Below, in pieces: positions 5,186-6,692 of a stretch of 6,692 nt of DNA (position 1 is the first letter of the stretch; every line of letters starts with the position of its first letter). The stretch spans positions 1 through 6,692 of the forward strand of contig DATCKS010000548.1 of NCBI GenBank assembly GCA_036562265.1, given 5' to 3'. Position numbers and translations under genes: made by a program. Under the pieces are notes generated by a model that had not been told where the DNA came from, made no database searches, and worked only from the letters and a program-made list of their open reading frames with translations. The DNA is from DASVDK01 sp036562265 [NCBI: Thermodesulfobacteriota bacterium]. GTDB lineage: Bacteria; DASVDK01.

Positions 5186-6289
5186 TCAGTGGATCCGGAG
5201 GATCTGATAGAAGGTGTCGCGCTGCGCGGGGCGGAACCCCTCGGCCCGCACGACGTCGAGCAGCTCCTCGATGGGCATCAGGTAGAAGGTCCCGGCGGCG
5301 CTGACGACGTTCTCCTCCATCATCGTCCCGCCCATGTCGTTCACGCCGAAGTGGAGCGAACGGCCGGCCATGGCCTTGCCCTGCGTGACGTACGAGGCCT
5401 GGAGGTTCGGCACGTTGTCGAGGAAGAGCCGGGCGATGGCGACGGTCCTGAGGTAATGGTCCTCGGGCAGCCGGCGCAGCTTGCTGCCGCGCGCCCGCAT
5501 GAGCGGCGTCCCCTCGCCCTGGAAGTTCCAGGCGATGAAGGCCGTGAACCCGCCGGTCTCGTCCTGGAGGGCGCGCACCTTGCCGAGGTGCGCCACGACG
5601 TCCTCGGGGGTCTCGACCGTGCCGTACATCATCGTGGCGGTCGAGCGCAGGCCGATCCGGTGCGCCTGCCGGTGCACCTCGAGCCACGGCTCGCTCTTGA
5701 TCTTGAGCCGGCTGATCGAGTCGCGCACCCGGTCGACCAGGATCTCCCCGCCCCCGCCCGGGATCGAGTCGAGACCGGCCGCCTTGAGGCGGACCAGCGT
5801 CTCGCGGAGGGAGAGCTTCGAGACCTTCGCGATCCAGTCGATCTCCGGCGGGCTGAAGGCGTGCAGGTGGATGTCGAAGCGCGCCTTGATGGCCCGGAGC
5901 ATCTCCTCGTAGAACTCGATCGTCAGGTCGGGGTGGATGCCGCCCTGCATGAGCACCTCGGTCCCGCCGACCGCCTTGAGCTCGGCGATCTTCTGGAAGA
6001 GCTGCTCGTGCGTGAGGACGTACCCCTCGGCGTGCCCCTTCGGCCGGTAGAAGCTGCAGAAGGAGCAGTAGGTGTTGCAGATGTTCGTGTAGTTGATGTT
6101 GCGGTCGATGACGTAGGTGACGAGCCCCTCGGGATGGAGGCGGGCCCGTACGGCGTCGGCCGCCCGGCCGAGCGCCTCGAGGTCGGCCTCGTACCAGAGG
6201 CGCACGGCGTCGGCTTCGGAGAGGCGCTCGCCCGCGAGCGTCCGCTCGAGGATGCTGGCGACCGGTGCAGGCGTGGTCTCGACGGTCAC
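5186..6289 (-). CDS. mqnC: Cyclic dehypoxanthine futalosine synthase, radical SAM enzyme
   Basis: MqnC converts dehypoxanthine futalosine to its cyclic form by radical SAM chemistry, the ring-forming step of the futalosine route to menaquinone. The 367-residue cytoplasmic protein has the usual length. DRNINYTNICNTYCSFCSFY (62-81) holds the CxxxCxxC cluster ligands C71, C75 and C78 that bind a 4Fe-4S cluster. Downstream blocks typical of MqnC follow: GTEVLMQGGIHPDL, the IHLHAFSPPEI stretch, LDSIPGGGGEILVDRVRD, STATMMYGTVETPEDVVAHL, QDETGGFTAFIAWNFQ and a C-terminal MMEENVVSAAG. The NINYTN..C signature and the SIPGGGGEIL and FTAFIAW blocks favour MqnC over its relative MqnE. The GTG start has AAAGGG 7 nt upstream and gives a normal N-terminal leader of about 55 residues. 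It follows the prenyltransferase gene by 19 nt and is followed by the lipid kinase after one base, so it sits in a menaquinone-containing operon. No key residue is missing. Confidence 0.96.
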   Translation of the reverse strand: MTVETTPAPVASILERTLAGERLSEADAVRLWYEADLEALGRAADAVRARLHPEGLVTYVIDRNINYTNICNTYCSFCSFYRPKGHAEGYVLTHEQLFQKIAELKAVGGTEVLMQGGIHPDLTIEFYEEMLRAIKARFDIHLHAFSPPEIDWIAKVSKLSLRETLVRLKAAGLDSIPGGGGEILVDRVRDSISRLKIKSEPWLEVHRQAHRIGLRSTATMMYGTVETPEDVVAHLGKVRALQDETGGFTAFIAWNFQGEGTPLMRARGSKLRRLPEDHYLRTVAIARLFLDNVPNLQASYVTQGKAMAGRSLHFGVNDMGGTMMEENVVSAAGTFYLMPIEELLDVVRAEGFRPAQRDTFYQILRIH

Positions 6290-6308
6290 GGCCCGGCCCT
6301 TTCGTTCG

Positions 6309-6692
6309 TCAGAGGACGAGGTCGAGCAGCGTCGTCGCGAAGAAGGTCACGCTGATCGTCCCGTTCACGTTGAAGAAGGCGATGTCGAGCTTCGACAGGT
6401 CGTTCGGCGAGAGCAGGCTGTGCTCGTAGACCAGGAGCGCCGCGACGGCCGCGACCCCGGCGAGGTACCAGGCACCCAGCGGGAAGACGACCGGGAGGCT
6501 CGCCAGGAGGAGGACCATCGCCGCGTGGAAGGCGCGAGCGATGCGCAAGGCGCCCGGCACGCCGAAGCGCACCGGGATCGACCTGAGCCCCGCGCGGCGG
6601 TCGAACTCGAGGTCCTGCAGGGCGTACAGCGTGTCGAAGCCGGCGAGCCAGCAGACGACCGCCAGGCAGAGCGGCGTCACGGCCCAGTCGGC
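6309..6692 (-). CDS. mqnP: UbiA-family prenyltransferase, MqnP type (partial, N-terminus beyond window)
   Basis: Only the C-terminal 127 or so residues of a protein usually near 290 long are inside the window. The frame stays open to position 6692, reading A-D-W-A before the GTG at 6680, which is therefore an internal codon. This is an integral membrane enzyme that attaches a polyprenyl chain to an aromatic acid. The second Asp-rich motif DLEFD (about 6614-6600), which binds Mg-prenyl diphosphate, is present within GFDTLYALQDLEFDRRAG and is followed by IPVRFG. Three or four hydrophobic segments follow, and the tail block LSKLDIAFFNVNG is characteristic of the MqnP/UbiA-like group linked to futalosine pathways. 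The first Asp-rich motif must lie outside. Its position 19 nt ahead of mqnC supports a role in menaquinone rather than ubiquinone synthesis. Confidence 0.9.
   Translation of the reverse strand, partial: ADWAVTPLCLAVVCWLAGFDTLYALQDLEFDRRAGLRSIPVRFGVPGALRIARAFHAAMVLLLASLPVVFPLGAWYLAGVAAVAALLVYEHSLLSPNDLSKLDIAFFNVNGTISVTFFATTLLDLVL

Noticed and set aside
4862-6355. 497-codon open frame on the + strand opposite mqnC and the lipid kinase
   Set aside because: Composition is dominated by Arg, Glu, Asp, Val and Leu with no motif, while the - strand encodes two complete, recognisable enzymes.
1-6692. CRISPR arrays, tRNA or rRNA genes, insertion sequences, phage or toxin-antitoxin modules
   Set aside because: I saw no regularly spaced repeats, no RNA gene signatures, no transposase or integrase motifs and no terminal repeats. 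The window looks chromosomal.

Overview
This window is GC-rich, with very high G/C at third codon positions and several GTG starts. That suggests a high-GC, probably soil or sediment bacterium that makes menaquinone by the futalosine route. I cannot fix the phylum from this sequence. Uncultured high-GC lineages such as Rokubacteria/Methylomirabilota or Myxococcota-like groups would fit, but this is only an impression.

Layout. The left third is on the + strand. It holds a small protein of unknown function (about 5-391, start uncertain at the window edge), then a 322-nt gene-free stretch (392-713), then a two-gene unit: an ECF41/SigJ-type sigma factor with a fused SnoaL-like C-terminal domain (714-1622) and a WrbA-like flavodoxin-fold oxidoreductase (1633-2274). 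A close match to the ECF41 promoter signature (TGTCACA, 16 nt, CGTC) lies at 645-671, just upstream of the sigma gene. The unit therefore looks self-activating.

The right two thirds are on the - strand and run from the window's right edge towards position 2307. In transcription order: the C-terminal part of a UbiA-family prenyltransferase of the MqnP type (partial), mqnC (radical SAM cyclic dehypoxanthine futalosine synthase), a diacylglycerol-kinase/YegS-family lipid kinase, a 150-aa membrane-anchored protein of unknown function, and a fusion of an HTTM (vitamin K-dependent gamma-carboxylase-like) membrane domain to a DCC/DUF393 thioredoxin-like domain. Gene junctions are tight: 19 nt, 1 nt, 74 nt and a 4-nt GTGA overlap. 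The set could be one transcript, or two if a promoter lies in the 74-nt gap. The two strand blocks converge with only 32 nt between their stop codons.

How they may work together. MqnC and the prenyltransferase belong to menaquinone (vitamin K2) synthesis. The HTTM domain is related to the vitamin K-dependent carboxylase, and by eye it keeps residues corresponding to that enzyme's key Lys and His. It is fused to a CxxC redox domain and translationally coupled to an unknown membrane-anchored partner. A menaquinone-linked redox or modification system is an attractive hypothesis, but it rests on family knowledge and gene proximity, not on direct proof.
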